From positions 16,985,446 to 17,049,445 of the forward strand of contig CM043969.1 of assembly GCA_014529385.2 (NCBI GenBank): DNA of 64,000 nucleotides. The letters run 5' to 3'. The notes below the pieces were generated by a model. The model saw nothing but the letters and a program-made list of their open reading frames with translations. It was not told where the DNA came from and searched no databases. The position numbers and the translations under genes are program-made. Source of the DNA: Adiantum capillus-veneris. Lineage: Eukaryota > Streptophyta > Polypodiopsida > Polypodiales > Pteridaceae. Positions 1-10,116 of the stretch are shown here, one piece after another (the stretch's first letter is position 1; the number at the start of each line of letters is the position of its first letter).

Positions 1-71
1 AGAGAGACCACCGAAGGCGGCCGGCCGTACTAGTGCTTCTTGTGGAGTGATAAACATGCAAACTTTTTCTC

Positions 72-266
72 TTGGTGTGGATTGGCAACAATAGCTACAA
101 CAAAAGCATAAATGGTGAACAGTCTCTTTTTAACAAAATTGGTGAGTATTGTGAAGGAGACGATGGAAACACCATCTTGCCTATTGAGTATGCTAACGTG
201 AAAAGTTCCTCACTCGACTACAACCTCATGATGAATATTGAAGACAAAGGGACAAAGAGAAGCTGA
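72..266 (+). pseudogene. Short fragment of a Ty3-type gag/protease linker
   Basis: The translated stretch FNKIGEYCEGDDGNTILP closely resembles LNKVGDYYEGEDRNTTLP, which lies just before the protease active site of the minus-strand element ending at 7.8 kb. The matching part is roughly bases 125-225. No Asp-Ser/Thr-Gly motif follows, so only the linker survives and the reading frame ends in unrelated sequence. It is inferred to be a relic of a Gypsy-A relative lying in the opposite orientation and cut by the window edge or by decay. Confidence 0.5.
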
Positions 267-797
267 AGGTACATATTGTTTGGCTCATCAACATCCTTGT
301 TGTGTGTTTGTCATCATCGTTTTGTAGATCCTTGGACAACCATGAAACATCAAGCTTGTGCTGATTTATAAGCAAGGATGGATGGCTCAAGTGTGGTTGG
401 CAAAATGGCTTTCACAACTTCTTAGTTATGATTAGGTATGCTCTCAATGCTCTAAGAAGGGCCATGCTTATAGATGGCTTGGTGATTGTCCTTATTACTA
501 TCTCCAAGATCTAGTTGCGTCAACATGACTTTGAGGAAACTATTTACAAGTCTGGTGTATGGAAGTGCTACCTTCATTGGGAATTGTTTGAAGGGTGCAC
601 GGATGCATGCGTGCATGCATGCGGGAAGAGAGTGCAAAGAGGAGACGACATGGATGTTTGGTGGAGCTGTAGAGTGGGATTATTTCACTCACTCCTTACT
701 ACTCTAGATTATCAAATGGCACAATGCTAGTTGTTAGTGGGTTAGGATGATGGGTGTGTGGTCGAGGTTACGACTATGTTGGCCCTTTATGCCAACA
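267..797. other. No gene; possible minus-strand LTR interior
   Basis: No convincing coding sequence is seen. A GCATGC-rich stretch lies at about 602-624. If the polypurine tract proposed at 798-808 is real, this stretch would be the LTR of an old minus-strand copia element, which would start at 797 with TGTTGGC. I found no second copy of that LTR in the window. Confidence 0.25.
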
Positions 798-808
798 ACC
801 TCCCACTT
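798..808 (-). other. Possible copia polypurine tract and LTR start
   Basis: Read on the minus strand this is AAGTGGGAGGT followed by TGTTGGC. It has the same layout as the polypurine tract AAGTGGGAGAT plus TGTTAAG of the complete Copia-1 at 7060-7077. It may be the 3' end of the decayed minus-strand copia whose protease fragment lies at 14.75-15.19 kb, which would make Gypsy-A an insertion into that copia. Confidence 0.3.
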
Positions 809-1681
809 AAAGGCCAATGTGGTTGTAAGTGGCTATGACTAAAGTTAATATGTATAATAACCTATATTGCCGTAAAGCATGTCAATTGCTTCACCTTTCA
901 TCCATTAGCTATGTGCAATGTGCAAAATGCTCCACAACCAAATATGTGCATTGTTGCTAGAGCCTACATGCGTGTAATGCAGGTATCATGTAAAACCTAC
1001 ATAGCTCGACGATATATCAAGCTAGTGTGAATCATCGCATGAGTGACAATTCCAATTGTGAAGGCTCCCACTACAATTGCTATATCGGGTTCGATATTAA
1101 GAGGTCATACATGAGACTCAAAGCTAACAATAAGTGTGTAATCTCGGCTAATCTATCCACCTCACACTATCTGCATCATATGCATCACCACCATTAGGAT
1201 TGATCATGTATGGATGTATCAACTATGACAACGCGATGGTTGTCACCTTCCCCTCATCCACGGGGATTGGATTCATGTCAGTCTCTAGCATGAGCATACC
1301 AAAGAACTCCATATCCGTCATCTTTGACTCAACCTGTTGTTTCTACATGTCTACAAAGTAATAGAGACATTACAATCTCGAACATAAGAAACATGCAAAG
1401 GGTAAACACACGCATGTCATGTACAGCGTCATGACACTCATCCACGAAAGATACATGTCACATCTTTCTACATGTCTACAAAGTGATAGAGACATTACAG
1501 TCTCGAACATAAGAAACGTGCAAAGGGTGACCCATGCCACTTTGAACACCTTTTGCAATCACCAGCAAAACCCTATTCATATGAAAATATTGCTCCCTCC
1601 AAGCAATACATAACATCCACTATCTCATAATTGTCTCATTGAGATTAAACTCTGTCTTAGTGTTGAGGAAGCGACTCACAC
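809..1681. other. Decayed sequence without a recognised gene
   Basis: No recognisable domain is seen on either strand. If the reading of the flanks is right, this is the decayed 3' coding part of a minus-strand copia element. It contains a local duplication described separately. Confidence 0.3.
1341..1531. repeat. Two copies of a ~66-70 bp sequence, 125 bp apart
   Basis: TTCTACATGTCTACAAAGT begins at 1341 and again at 1466. The two copies run on with a few substitutions through CGAACATAAGAAAC and GCAAAGGGT. The spacer holds a partial echo around ACATGTCA. It looks like a local tandem duplication within degenerate DNA. Confidence 0.75.
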
Positions 1682-1686
1682 ACCCA

Positions 1687-2590
1687 TGAAGTGCATGCAA
1701 ACACTACCTAGATCAATCGAGGACACAGATGACACGATAGGCACATGGAGGAAATCTCTTTAGCTTGTCAGGCTGACACCATCCTACACATACAACACTC
1801 TGGAAGGCCAACTAAACCACAATCAAGAACCTCACTGCTCTTAACCACACCACCTAGCCACATACACACATAGGGAAGGTAACTCACATAATCATGCCAG
1901 ATTCGTACGAAACTTAAGGAACACTATCCCGTCACTGGGATACACCTGTCCCTACGCTTCTACACTCAAAACCCTCACTCTAAACCCGTCTGCGGAAAAC
2001 GCGTAGGATGACAGAGCAGAATTTTGAAAGTACCCGAAACTGAAATTTATGAGTACCTATGCGTAGCTTATGTCGCCACGATTTTATAGACTACTAGCAC
2101 ATAGAAAACAGACATCGTTTGATACACTTACGGCCACAAATAGCTCGTAGATGCGTCAGCGTGTGCGCTTCGTCTCGCTTGGAATGCTTGGCATTGTCGC
2201 GTAGCTTTCCTCGAGCCTACAACAATGGTGCAATCGGATCTCCAATGTGTTGAGCGAGTCGGGCGTAGTGAGAGGATAAAGCTCACGCTCACTCTCTTTC
2301 TCTCTCACACACAGTAGACGGCAGCGCTCCAGTTTTGATTATGATTAAAGTCCCCCCCCCCTTTACAAAATGACCTAGGTACCTTATATACTAAGGCTAC
2401 CTTAGGTTTAACCAAAAATGGGGTTGAAAGGGTCAAATGGCTTTGTATTTACAATCTGGAAGTGTCATTGCACCCCGGCTTCTGAAACTAGAATAACTAC
2501 TCATTACAAATGACGTTTATAGCCATAATCCGCAGCATTTCATAACTCGCAAAAGATAAGACTTTGGTACGAAACTTGAGTTATGTTGTT
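1687..2590 (-). repeat. Gypsy-A 3' LTR (left copy)
   Basis: It is nearly identical over about 900 bp to 13818-14730, beginning TGAAGTGCATGC. Identity extends about five bases outside the proposed TG start, so the exact boundary is uncertain (1682-1687). It contains CT-rich stretches and, at 1999-2013, ACGCGTAGGATGACA, a half-copy of the leader palindrome. The end is followed by a second, 30-bp-shifted copy of GAAACTTGAGTTATGTTG, and then directly by protease-coding sequence with no polypurine tract. Confidence 0.75.
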
Positions 2591-2612
2591 GGTATGAAAC
2601 TTGAGTTATGTT

Positions 2613-2685
2613 GGTACCATTTTCAATTGTCGCATGAATGGTCTTCCCAGAATGATGTCATAGTTGTTCTTCTTGCCAAAGTCAA
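2613..2685 (-). pseudogene. Gypsy-A protease C-terminal end
   Basis: The minus-strand translation contains NNYDIILGRPFMRQLKM, the classic C-terminal end of a Ty3-type aspartic protease. It belongs with the protease N-terminal half at 7796-8075. About 50 residues that should join the two halves are missing, and so is the 5' half of the Copia-1 LTR. This suggests one deletion removed both at the Copia-1 junction (2685/2686). Confidence 0.7.
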
Positions 2686-2716
2686 CCTCTCATAAGAGAG
2701 GACAGCCCTTTTGGCC

Positions 2717-2723
2717 TATAAAA
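2717..2723 (+). promoter_or_regulatory. TATA box of Copia-1 5' LTR
   Basis: CCTATAAAAGGAGG is present in both LTRs (here and at 7482-7488). It is a strong plant TATA box, and transcription would be expected to start about 30 bases downstream. Upstream U3 control sequence is deleted in this copy. Confidence 0.6.
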
Positions 2724-2922
2724 GGAGGCCATTTCTACACACATTTCATAGTGTAAAGTTGATGCAACAAGGTGAGTGTGAGGTGGTGAGAGTGAAGCAA
2801 GGTGGGAGCTCTATTAAGGGTTTAATCCCTTTGTAAACTACTTCTTCTTTTGAAGTGCTAAAGCCATTGGTGGCTGCTTTCCCGTGGACGTAGCCCACAT
2901 TGGGTGAACCACGTATATCGTG

Positions 2923-2926
<4 letters not shown>

Positions 2927-2989
<63 letters not shown>

Positions 2990-2996
2990 CTATAAT
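2927..2996 (+). repeat. (CT)35 microsatellite in Copia-1 5' LTR
   Basis: A 70-bp uninterrupted CT run. The matching place in the 3' LTR (7683-7702) has only ten units. The two were identical at insertion, so this one expanded, or the other shrank, afterwards. Confidence 0.95.
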
Positions 2997-3058
2997 CTCT
3001 TGTGTGTGAAATCTATCTCTCTCCATTAAGTAATCTACTCGTCTTATTTCCTAACAAC

Positions 3059-3070
3059 TGGTATCAGAGC
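3059..3070 (+). other. Copia-1 primer-binding site (tRNA-iMet)
   Basis: TGGTATCAGAGC lies two bases after the LTR end. It is complementary to the 3' end of plant initiator methionine tRNA, the usual primer of copia elements. Confidence 0.9.
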
Positions 3071-3129
3071 AAGGTTTGCTCGTAGCTAAACTATATCAAG
3101 GAAAGGATTCCTTGAATTGAGTGGGAGTT

Positions 3130-4623
3130 ATGGCGGAGGAAGGGAAGCTCAAGATTGAGAAGTTCAATGGCAAAAACTACCAACATTGGAAGATGCAGAT
3201 TGAAGACTATCTGTACCAGAAGGATCTCTATTTGCCACTAGGCGGTCTTGCGAAGAAGCCCGCAACAATGGCAGATGAAGCATGGATTGTCCTTGATCGA
3301 AAGGCACTGGGAACAATCCAGTTAAGCTTGGCATCAACGGTGGCCTTCAATGTTTCGGAGATGAAGACCACGGAGGACTTGATGAAGTCACTTGACGATT
3401 TCTACGAGAAACCATCGGCATCCAATAAGGTATTTCTTATGAAGCGCTTGTTCAATCTAAAGATGGCAGAGAATGGTTCAGTTGCAGAACACCTAAATGA
3501 CTTTAACACAAATATAAGTCAACTTCGATCGGTGAAAATCAATTTCGATGACGAAGTGCGAGCTCTCCTTATACTATCATCTCTACCGGATAGTTGGGAC
3601 AGCATTGTGATGGCTGTAAGTAATTCTATTTCTGGCATAAATACTCTTAAGTTTGATGATGTTGTGGGTGTTCTCCTAAGCGAGGAAATACGAAGGAGAA
3701 GCACAGGAGAATCATCAAGTGCTGCACTGTCAGTGGAAACAAGAGGAAGGCCTAAGGAAAGGTTCAAAAACCAAAAGGGTCGTGATCGCTCAAAGCGGAG
3801 CAAGTCACGCACAAAGTCAGTTCTTGAATGCTGGAACTGCGGCAAGAAGGGCCACGTCAAGAAGGATTGTTGGTCCAAGAAGAAGAAGGAGGCAGAGTCT
3901 CAAGACAACAAGCCAACATCGGAGGCCAATGTGGCAGGTAAAGTAGAGCAAGATGCTCTAATTCTCTCATTAGACAATGTGTCTAATTCCTGGATAGTAG
4001 ATTCCGGGGCTTCGTTCCATGCGACACCACACAAGCAACATTTCCAAGACTACACCAAAGGTAATTTTGGGTATGTATACTTGGGAGATGATGAAGCTTG
4101 TGAGATTGTCGGCAAAGGTACAGTTTCTGTCAAAACTGCTAATGGAAATGAGTGGAAGCTTAAAGATGTTAGGCATATTCCTTCTCTTCACAAAAATTTG
4201 ATCTCTACAGGACAATTGGATGATGAAGGTCACAACATTGCATTCGGAAACAAAAGGTGGAAGATCTCAAAGGGATCTTTGGTGGTTGCCAAGGGAGAAA
4301 AAGTCGGTACACTTTACTTGTGTACTGTTAGCACGCAACCTTTAGCTTGTGCAGCGATTACAGAAGTTGACAATGCGGTGTGGCACTACCGACTTGGGCA
4401 TATGAGTGCCAAAGGAATGCAAATCCTTCAAACAAAGAAGCTTCTACCAGGTTTGAAAGAAGTGGACTTAGAGTTCTGTGAAGATTGTGTTTATGGTAAA
4501 CAAAAGAGGGTAAAATTTCAAAAATCAAGAAATGAAAGAAAAAATAAAAAACTTGAGTTGGTTCATTCTGATGTTTGGGGTCCTGCAAGTACACCATCAC
4601 TGGTGGCTCATTGTACTATGTAA
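3130..4623 (+). pseudogene. Copia-1 gag, protease and integrase N-terminal part
   Basis: One open frame of 497 codons begins at an ATG 60 bp after the primer-binding site. Gag comes first, with KIEKFNGKNYQHWKMQIEDY near the N-terminus and a zinc knuckle CWNCGKKGHVKKDC at 3829-3870 preceded by a basic stretch. The protease follows with WIVDSGASFHATP from 3991. The integrase zinc-binding region then shows WHYRLGHMSAKGM and FCEDCVYGKQ. The frame reaches HSDVWGPAS, the start of the integrase core, and a single-base shift near 4601 sends it to a stop. Gag packages element RNA, protease cleaves the polyprotein and integrase inserts the cDNA. This copy cannot make the full polyprotein. Confidence 0.93.
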
Positions 4624-4993
4624 CATTCATAGACGATGCGACTAGGAAAACATGGGTTTATGTCATGAAGAATAAATCCGATGTATTTTCCATATTTCAA
4701 AGGTGGAAAGCCTTTGTGGAGAATGAAACAGGTACCAAGGTTAAATGCCTCAGATCCGACAATGGAGGCGAATATTGCAGCCAAGCTTTTGAAAGATTTG
4801 TGCTAGCAATGGCATTCGGAGGCAAAGGACAACCCCAAGGACACATCAACAAAATGGGATTTCGGAAAGGATGAACAGGACAATCATGGAGCGAGCACGA
4901 AGCATGCGGCTACATGCAGGCCTACCGCTTGAGCTTTGGGCGAAAGCTGTAAGTACATCTGTGTACTTAATCAACTAGTCACCCTCAACGGCA
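4602..4993 (+). pseudogene. Copia-1 integrase core, frameshifted
   Basis: The integrase core continues in another frame with YVTFIDDATRKTWVYVM and LRSDNGGEYCS, which carry the first two acidic catalytic residues. It shifts frame again near 4798. The third frame then shows QQNGISERMNRTIMERARSM, with the catalytic Glu in SER, and has one in-frame TAG at about 4975. All the expected parts are present, so the damage is point mutation rather than deletion. Confidence 0.85.
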
Positions 4994-5917
4994 TTGGATG
5001 GGGGAGTTCCAGAAGAGGCGTGGACAGGTAAACCGGTTAATTATGCATTTCTCAAAGTGTTTGGGTGTGAGGCTTTCATGCACATAGATAGAAGCCTAAG
5101 ATCAAAGCTAGATGCAAAGTCCAAAAAGTGTTTCTTCATTGGCTATGGAGAAGGTGACTTTGGGTATCACCTATGGAATCCTGAAGATGGTAAAATCTTA
5201 AGGAGTAGGGATGTAATTTTTAACGAACAAAATATGTACAAAGATTACTTGGAAAGAAAACAAACAAAAGAAATAGGTGATGAGTACATGGAGCTTGAGG
5301 ACAGTGAAGACTCAAGGACTGCAAACGGTGACAATGTGCAACAACGTCAACCAAATGAGGAGCCTCAACCTATTCCCCGAAGATCTACAAGAGCAAGTAG
5401 ACCTCCAGAAAGGTTTGCTCCTTCCTTCAACCATCTCTTGATCTCAGATTCTGGAGAGCCGGAATCATACGAAGAAGCTATGCAACAAGAATCCAAAGAA
5501 GAATGGACGAAGAGCATGCAAGTGGAGATGGACTCACTACATCGCAACCAAACATGGGAGTTGGTTGAGTTGCCTAAAGGTAAGCGGGCACTTCAAAACA
5601 AATGGGTGTACAAGCTGAAGGAAGAAGAAGGTGGGAAGAAAAGGTACAAGTCTAGGCTTGTGGTAAAAGGGTTTTCTCAAAAGAAAGGTATTGACTTCAA
5701 TGAAATATTTTCTCTTGTTGTAAAAATGAACTCAATTAGGCTTGTCTTAAGCCTTGTGGCTGCTCATGATCTAAATCTCGAGCAAATGGATGTCAATACG
5801 GCATTCCCTCACGGTGACTTAGAGGAGGAAATCTACATGCTTCAACCAAAGGGGTATGAAGTAAAAGGTAAGGAGAAAATGGTTTGCAGATTAAGAGAAG
5901 AGCTTGTATGGTTTAAA
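4994..5917 (+). pseudogene. Copia-1 integrase tail and reverse transcriptase N-terminal half
   Basis: The frame opens with the integrase end (YAFLKVFGCEAFMHID). It passes an acidic and basic linker and enters the reverse transcriptase at NQTWELVELPKGKRA and NKWVYKLKEEEGG. Fingers and palm residues include EQMDVNTAFPHGDLEEEIYM with the first catalytic Asp. The expected K before TAF is N here. A frameshift near 5895 moves the rest into the next frame. Confidence 0.88.
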
Positions 5918-7010
5918 GCAAGCATCAAGACAATGGTACTTGAAGTTTGATCGATGGATGTTGGACCATGGATTCACAAGATACAACTCGGATCACTACA
6001 TCTACACGAAGAATTTGGGAGATGGGAAGTTCATCATCCTAATGTTGTATGTTGATGACATGCTGATTGCAAGTGCTAACATGCAGGACATCAAAGACCT
6101 AAAAGAGGAGCTGCCTAAATCTTTTTCAATGAAAGATTTAGGTGCTGCAAAGAGGATACTTGGTATGAAAATATCAAGGGACAAGACGAAGAAGACAATA
6201 AAGCTATCTCAAGAAGATTACATCAAGAAGGTACTAGAAAGGTTTGCAATGCAAAATGCAAAACCAGTTTCTACACCTTTGGCTGGTCATTTTAAACTAA
6301 CGAAGGATATGTGTCCAAAGACACAAGAGGAGATAGCCTATATGTCTAAAGTTCCATATGCTGCAGCGGTAGGTTCTCTAATGTATGCTATGGTCTGGAC
6401 AAGGCCAGACATTGCACATGCAATGGGAGTTGTGAGTAGGTTCATGGACAACCTAGGTAAAGAGCATTGGCAAGCTGTGAAGTGGATACTTAGGTATCTA
6501 AAAGGGACAACAACAAATGCTTTGTATTTTGGAGGAACTGATATTTTTCTAGAAGGGTATGATAACGCAGATATAGCAGGTGACAAAGATACTCGAAGGA
6601 GCACTACTGGCTATGTGTTCACGGTTGGAGGCACAACGGTAAGCTGGGCTTCAAAGTTGCAGAAAGTGGTTTCACTTTCTACCACGGAAGCAGAGTATGT
6701 AGCAATGACGGATGCAAGCAAAGAAATTTTGTGGCTTCACAGATTCTTAGAAGAGCTTGGATTCAAACAAGACAATTGTGTCTTGTACAGTGATAGCCAA
6801 AGCGCTATCCATCTTGCGAAGAACTCAACCTTTCATTCAAGGATAAAGCACATTGAGGTGAGATATCGCTTCATACGCACTCTTATGGAAGAGGGACAGC
6901 TAAAGCTAGGAAAGGTGCATACAAGTGAAAATCCTGCAGACATGTTTACAAAGGTGGTCAACAAGGAGAAGTTGAGCTTTTGCTCATCTTCAATCGGCAT
7001 TCAAGGATAA
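5904..7010 (+). pseudogene. Copia-1 reverse transcriptase C-terminal half and RNase H
   Basis: The frame starts inside the conserved YGLKQASRQWYLKFD. The catalytic box LYVDDMLI (YVDD at 6048-6059) is intact. Thumb region KPVSTPLAGHFKL and PYAAAVGSLMYAMVWTRPDI follow. RNase H comes next with STTGYVFTVGG, STTEAEYVAM, YSDSQSAIHLAKN and IKHIEVRYRFIR, and ENPADMFTKVV close to the end. This frame of about 368 codons is undamaged, the best preserved part of the element. It ends 60 bp before the 3' LTR. Confidence 0.92.
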
Positions 7011-7057
7011 GAAGCCAGAATGGAAAGCAGTCACAGGTTTGGTTTGGAGATCAATCT

Positions 7058-7070
7058 CCAAGTGGGAGAT
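7058..7070 (+). other. Copia-1 polypurine tract
   Basis: AAGTGGGAGAT directly precedes the 3' LTR start TGTTAAG. It is the usual copia plus-strand primer. Confidence 0.85.
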
Positions 7071-7267
7071 TGTTAAGTATGGAGCCTGATTTACCCTTGT
7101 AATTTTTTGTGGTAAAAGCGCACATTTGTAAGGCCCCCATTATGAGGAGAAGCCATCGTGCGTGAAGGAAAATCACTCACCGAAAACCAAAAATTTCACG
7201 GCCAAGAATCAAGGGCAACTTTAGGTTCCGCCCCTGAGACTTTTTTTTTCTCTCGCTGGAATATTAT

Positions 7268-7350
7268 GGCCGGACGGCGGCCGGAAAATGGTCGGAAAAC
7301 AACCGTCGGTTGGCCGGTGGCCGGTGGTCGGAAGTCAATGGCCGGTGGCT
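7268..7350 (+). repeat. GC-rich GGCCGG/GGTCGG patch in Copia-1 U3
   Basis: Short repeats of GGCCGG, GGTCGG and GGCCGGTGG sit about 150 bp upstream of the TATA box in otherwise AT-rich DNA. A cis-regulatory role is possible but unproven. Confidence 0.5.
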
Positions 7351-7481
7351 GAATTCAAAAGCGGACTTGTCTTCTCAAGGGCGGCCACACATGGGCGGAT
7401 TGGAGGGTCCGATTTGGACTTATTCGCACAAGAGCGGCTACACATGGCTGCCTCTCATAAGAGAGGGCAGCCCTTTTAGCC

Positions 7482-7488
7482 TATAAAA
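7482..7488 (+). promoter_or_regulatory. TATA box of Copia-1 3' LTR
   Basis: TATAAAA in CCTATAAAAGGAGGCC matches the copy at 2717 and keeps the whole U3 upstream. Transcription from here would read into the minus-strand Gypsy-A gag as antisense. Confidence 0.6.
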
Positions 7489-7795
7489 GGAGGCCATTTC
7501 TACACACATTTCATAGTGTGAAGTTGATGCAACAAGGTGAGTGTGAGTGAAGCAAGGCGGGAGCTCTATTAAGGGTTTAATCCCTTTGTAAACTACTTCT
7601 TCGTTTCAAGTGCTAAAGCCATTGAGTGGCTGCTTTCCCGTGGACGTAGCCCACATTGGGTGAACCACGTATATCGTGTGTACTCTCTCTCTCTCTCTCT
7701 CTACTCTATAATCTCTTGTGTGTGAAATCTATCTCTCTCCATTAAGTAATCTACTCAAATATCTATTTAGCTACGTCTTATTTCCTAACACTGCA

Positions 7796-8573
7796 GGGTC
7801 ATTCGTGTGGATATCAAGGCAGGTTTTCCCCATTTTTTTCAAACCTCTTTGGTTGCAATGGCCACACCAGCTCCACTGTCAAGGATTGCCATGGTTTTTA
7901 CACCATTGAATTCCACAGGAAGGGTGGTGTTTCTATCTTCTCCCTCGTAATAATCGCCTACCTTGTTTAATGGCACTGGCCTAGTATTTAGTTGAGGAAT
8001 TTCAAGCTCTTTGATGCCTTCCTCGATTTGAGTCATTGGGGTTTTTACACCAAATTTCTCTAGACATTTACCCACATTAGCCTACATGTTTGGTCTTATT
8101 CTGAGCAACTCGGCTAACATTATTGTATAGGTGACTGGGGTAGATAGAATATGTACTAGCCCCTTTGAATCGATGGCCTTGTTGGGAGACAATCTCTGTG
8201 ATGGGACTACAACCACATCTGACTTGGTCTCGTACTCTCCCATGTAGGACGGTAGTGTTCTTAGCGAATGGGGTTGACTATCCATAGATTGTATAGATCC
8301 TTTGTCGCCCCAATACGATTGCACGTCTAGATTCATTTGAGATCCAGTCTCAAATTCCTCTATTGGTGGTAGAAACACTCCTCGTTCATTACCAGTCTTG
8401 TCTACTAGTTTTCTTAGGTCATCGGCTTCATTGGCCTCTCTGACTTGTTTCCACAATTCGTCAAGACCATCTATCTCTTTACAATCCTCAGGTATAGCTT
8501 GGTGAAATCCCTCAGAAGAGTTATCCGTGCTATTCAGTACTATCCTTGGTTCTAATGCTTGGTCTGTGCTCAT
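7796..8573 (-). pseudogene. Gypsy-A gag C-terminal linker and protease N-terminal half
   Basis: On the minus strand the frame runs from 8573 with one in-frame TAG at 8082-8084. It reaches the retroviral-type aspartic protease motif MAILDSGAGVAIATKEV at about 7842-7893. One more stop follows, then KKWGKPAL, where Copia-1 interrupts it. The protease would cleave gag. The part missing after this point partly reappears at 2613-2685. The upstream frame overlaps the previous segment at 8530-8573 through a frameshift. Confidence 0.8.
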
Positions 8574-8841
8574 GACTAGAATCTGGCTCTTTTCGTTCCT
8601 GGTTTGGTGGGATTACTTGTGTAGGCAGGACACGGATCACATCCTCAAGTTTTGCAACTGGTGGTTCTAGTAAAGCTTGGGCTGTTTGAATCATTTTCTG
8701 GCACATTTCAAACCTTTGCTTTTCTAGTTCCGCATAGGGATATGTCATCCACCTGTGTTCTTGGGTTTGGTTTTTTTTGAGCCTCACATCATAGGCTTTC
8801 AAGAGGGCATCTAATGTCTCATTAACCTTCTCTGCCAACAC
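8530..8841 (-). pseudogene. Gypsy-A gag linker segment
   Basis: A short open segment (LAEKVNETLDALLKAYDVRL and on) between two frameshifts in the linker between nucleocapsid and protease. It looks helical and charged. It joins the neighbouring segments by overlap of about 30-45 bp at each end. Confidence 0.6.
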
Positions 8842-9839
8842 AGATCTCCTGAACTAGCACTTCTCGGTTTCTCATATGTGGATGGTTCTTCTAGAGGTTT
8901 AACCATCTGTGTAAGAGAAGGTGCCTCCTTTTCCTCATGTTGTTTTATCTTCTCCTCAGCTTCGGTAAGCTTCTCAGCTAGGAATTTTTGCTCTCGTTCC
9001 CTGCGTGCTTTCATCCTAGTCTTTCTAGCTTTCCAACTATTTCGTTTGCTCTTGGTTTTCTGACTAGGTGCGTCTGTCTTTGGTCCATCATCTGTCTTTG
9101 GACTCGTGTCACTTTCCGTGTTCTTTGTCTCTGGATTCTCATCAGATTTCTTTTGAGCTTGTGCTCTCGTAACCACTTGAACTAGTACGACATTTTCATT
9201 TTCTGAGCTACTAGGTAGCTGAACAATCCCTAATACATTTGTCGTGATTTTCCTGATTTGGTTTGGGTTTTTCAGGCAATCGGGGATCAAGTGAGTGATG
9301 CCACACTCAAGACAATAGGCATTTACTTCAGTGATCTTCGTATGAGGACATTGTTTGACCAAGTGGTTGTCACGACTTTTGTGACAATCTGTCTCTGGTT
9401 GAGGAGATTCTTTTAGCATTTCCTCTTGGCTATAAGCAAGCTTTGACCTAGATAAGCCGCTATTTGCAATGAATCGCAATGTCCTTTCGTCCATTTCATA
9501 CCTTCTTTCTTTCGATTGAAACCCAGGAGGTGGAGGTTGTACCGGCCTCACCACTCCACGTGTTTCTCTCACATTTTGTTGCTCCGAATGGTAGTACTCA
9601 CTTTGGTTGCTATACCACATTGTAGCTGGTACTGGCATTGGTTTATTTGATGCTTCCATCATTGGCATGTATCTCATGTCTACCGGCATTCTATCACTTG
9701 GCAGCGGAGGTTGTTTTCCTAAGACAAGTTGTGGCCTTAAAACTCCTACCGGTCCTGGAGCATTCCCCGTAATGTATCTAGGTGGAGTAGGTGCTTCTGG
9801 AACAGGTAATTTCACACCACTTCGGCTCTCCCGAATCAT
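8811..9839 (-). pseudogene. Gypsy-A gag nucleocapsid region
   Basis: Proline-rich sequence is followed by a zinc knuckle CLECGITHLIPDC (C-X2-C-X3-H-X4-C, bases 9276-9314) and, just before it, a weaker CHKSRDNHLVKQC. Then come an acidic Thr/Asp/Lys-rich stretch and a strongly basic coiled-coil-like segment (KARKTRMKARREREQKFLAE). Zinc knuckles of this kind bind the element RNA. Frameshifts at about 9840 and 8830 separate it from the flanking segments. Confidence 0.75.
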
Positions 9840-10116
9840 ACCTTACAAGAGGAATCAACCTCTTGACCAAGTCGTCGATAAGCTTTTCTTGATCAATAGG
9901 TGCCGTTGGCTTGGCAATGGACTCACTTATTTGTGAAACACTGTGCAGAGAGGATGTGTCATCTCCTTGACTCTTTAAGTCCTTTTCTTTGTATGCCTCA
10001 CAATTATCCACTAGATAAAGAGCTTCTTTGATCAACTCGTTTAATGTCATCCTCCTTATCATATGCAGATCCTTCTGAAGGCCCGCATGTCTCATTCCCT
10101 GGATAAAGATCAGCAT
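9778..10116 (-). pseudogene. Gypsy-A gag middle segment
   Basis: It continues the capsid-like domain (FIQGMRHAGLQKDL, MTLNELIKEALYLVDNCE). Typical plant Ty3 gag has the same kind of helical sequence after the conserved core. In the plus-strand direction the upstream part of this frame extends to about 10250, where the frameshift with the next segment lies. Confidence 0.7.

Larger units (their letters stand above)
2686..3056 (+). repeat. Copia-1 5' LTR, truncated at its 5' side
   Basis: It aligns with 7451-7790 from CCTCTCATAAGAG to the terminal TTTCCTAACA. The U3 part present at 7071-7450 is missing. It differs from the 3' LTR by an 11-bp insertion near 2790, loss of an 18-bp segment near 3040, and a much longer CT tract. 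Confidence 0.92.
2686..7790 (+). mobile_element. Copia-1: Ty1/copia retrotransposon, nearly complete
   Basis: The order is 5' LTR remnant, primer-binding site, gag, protease, integrase, reverse transcriptase, RNase H, polypurine tract and 3' LTR, which is the copia order. The 3' LTR is complete (720 bp); the 5' LTR keeps only its last 371 bp. Shared LTR parts differ by about six substitutions plus indels by my count, so the insertion is fairly recent. Coding sequence has about three frameshifts and one in-frame stop. It is nested in Gypsy-A protease; the five bases after it are CTGCA, but the left target copy is gone. Confidence 0.93.
7071..7790 (+). repeat. Copia-1 3' LTR, complete
   Basis: It runs from TGTTAAGTATGG to TTTCCTAACA, with TGTTA/TAACA as terminal inverted repeats. 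U3 has a GC-rich patch of GGCCGG/GGTCGG repeats at about 7268-7350, a TATA box at 7482-7488 and a (CT)10 tract at 7683-7702. Confidence 0.93.

Noticed and set aside
1..40. GGCGGCCGGCC and ACTAGT near the start, like a cloning polylinker
   Set aside because: GGCCGG-rich sequence also occurs naturally in the Copia-1 U3, no vector sequence follows, and six-base sites arise by chance.
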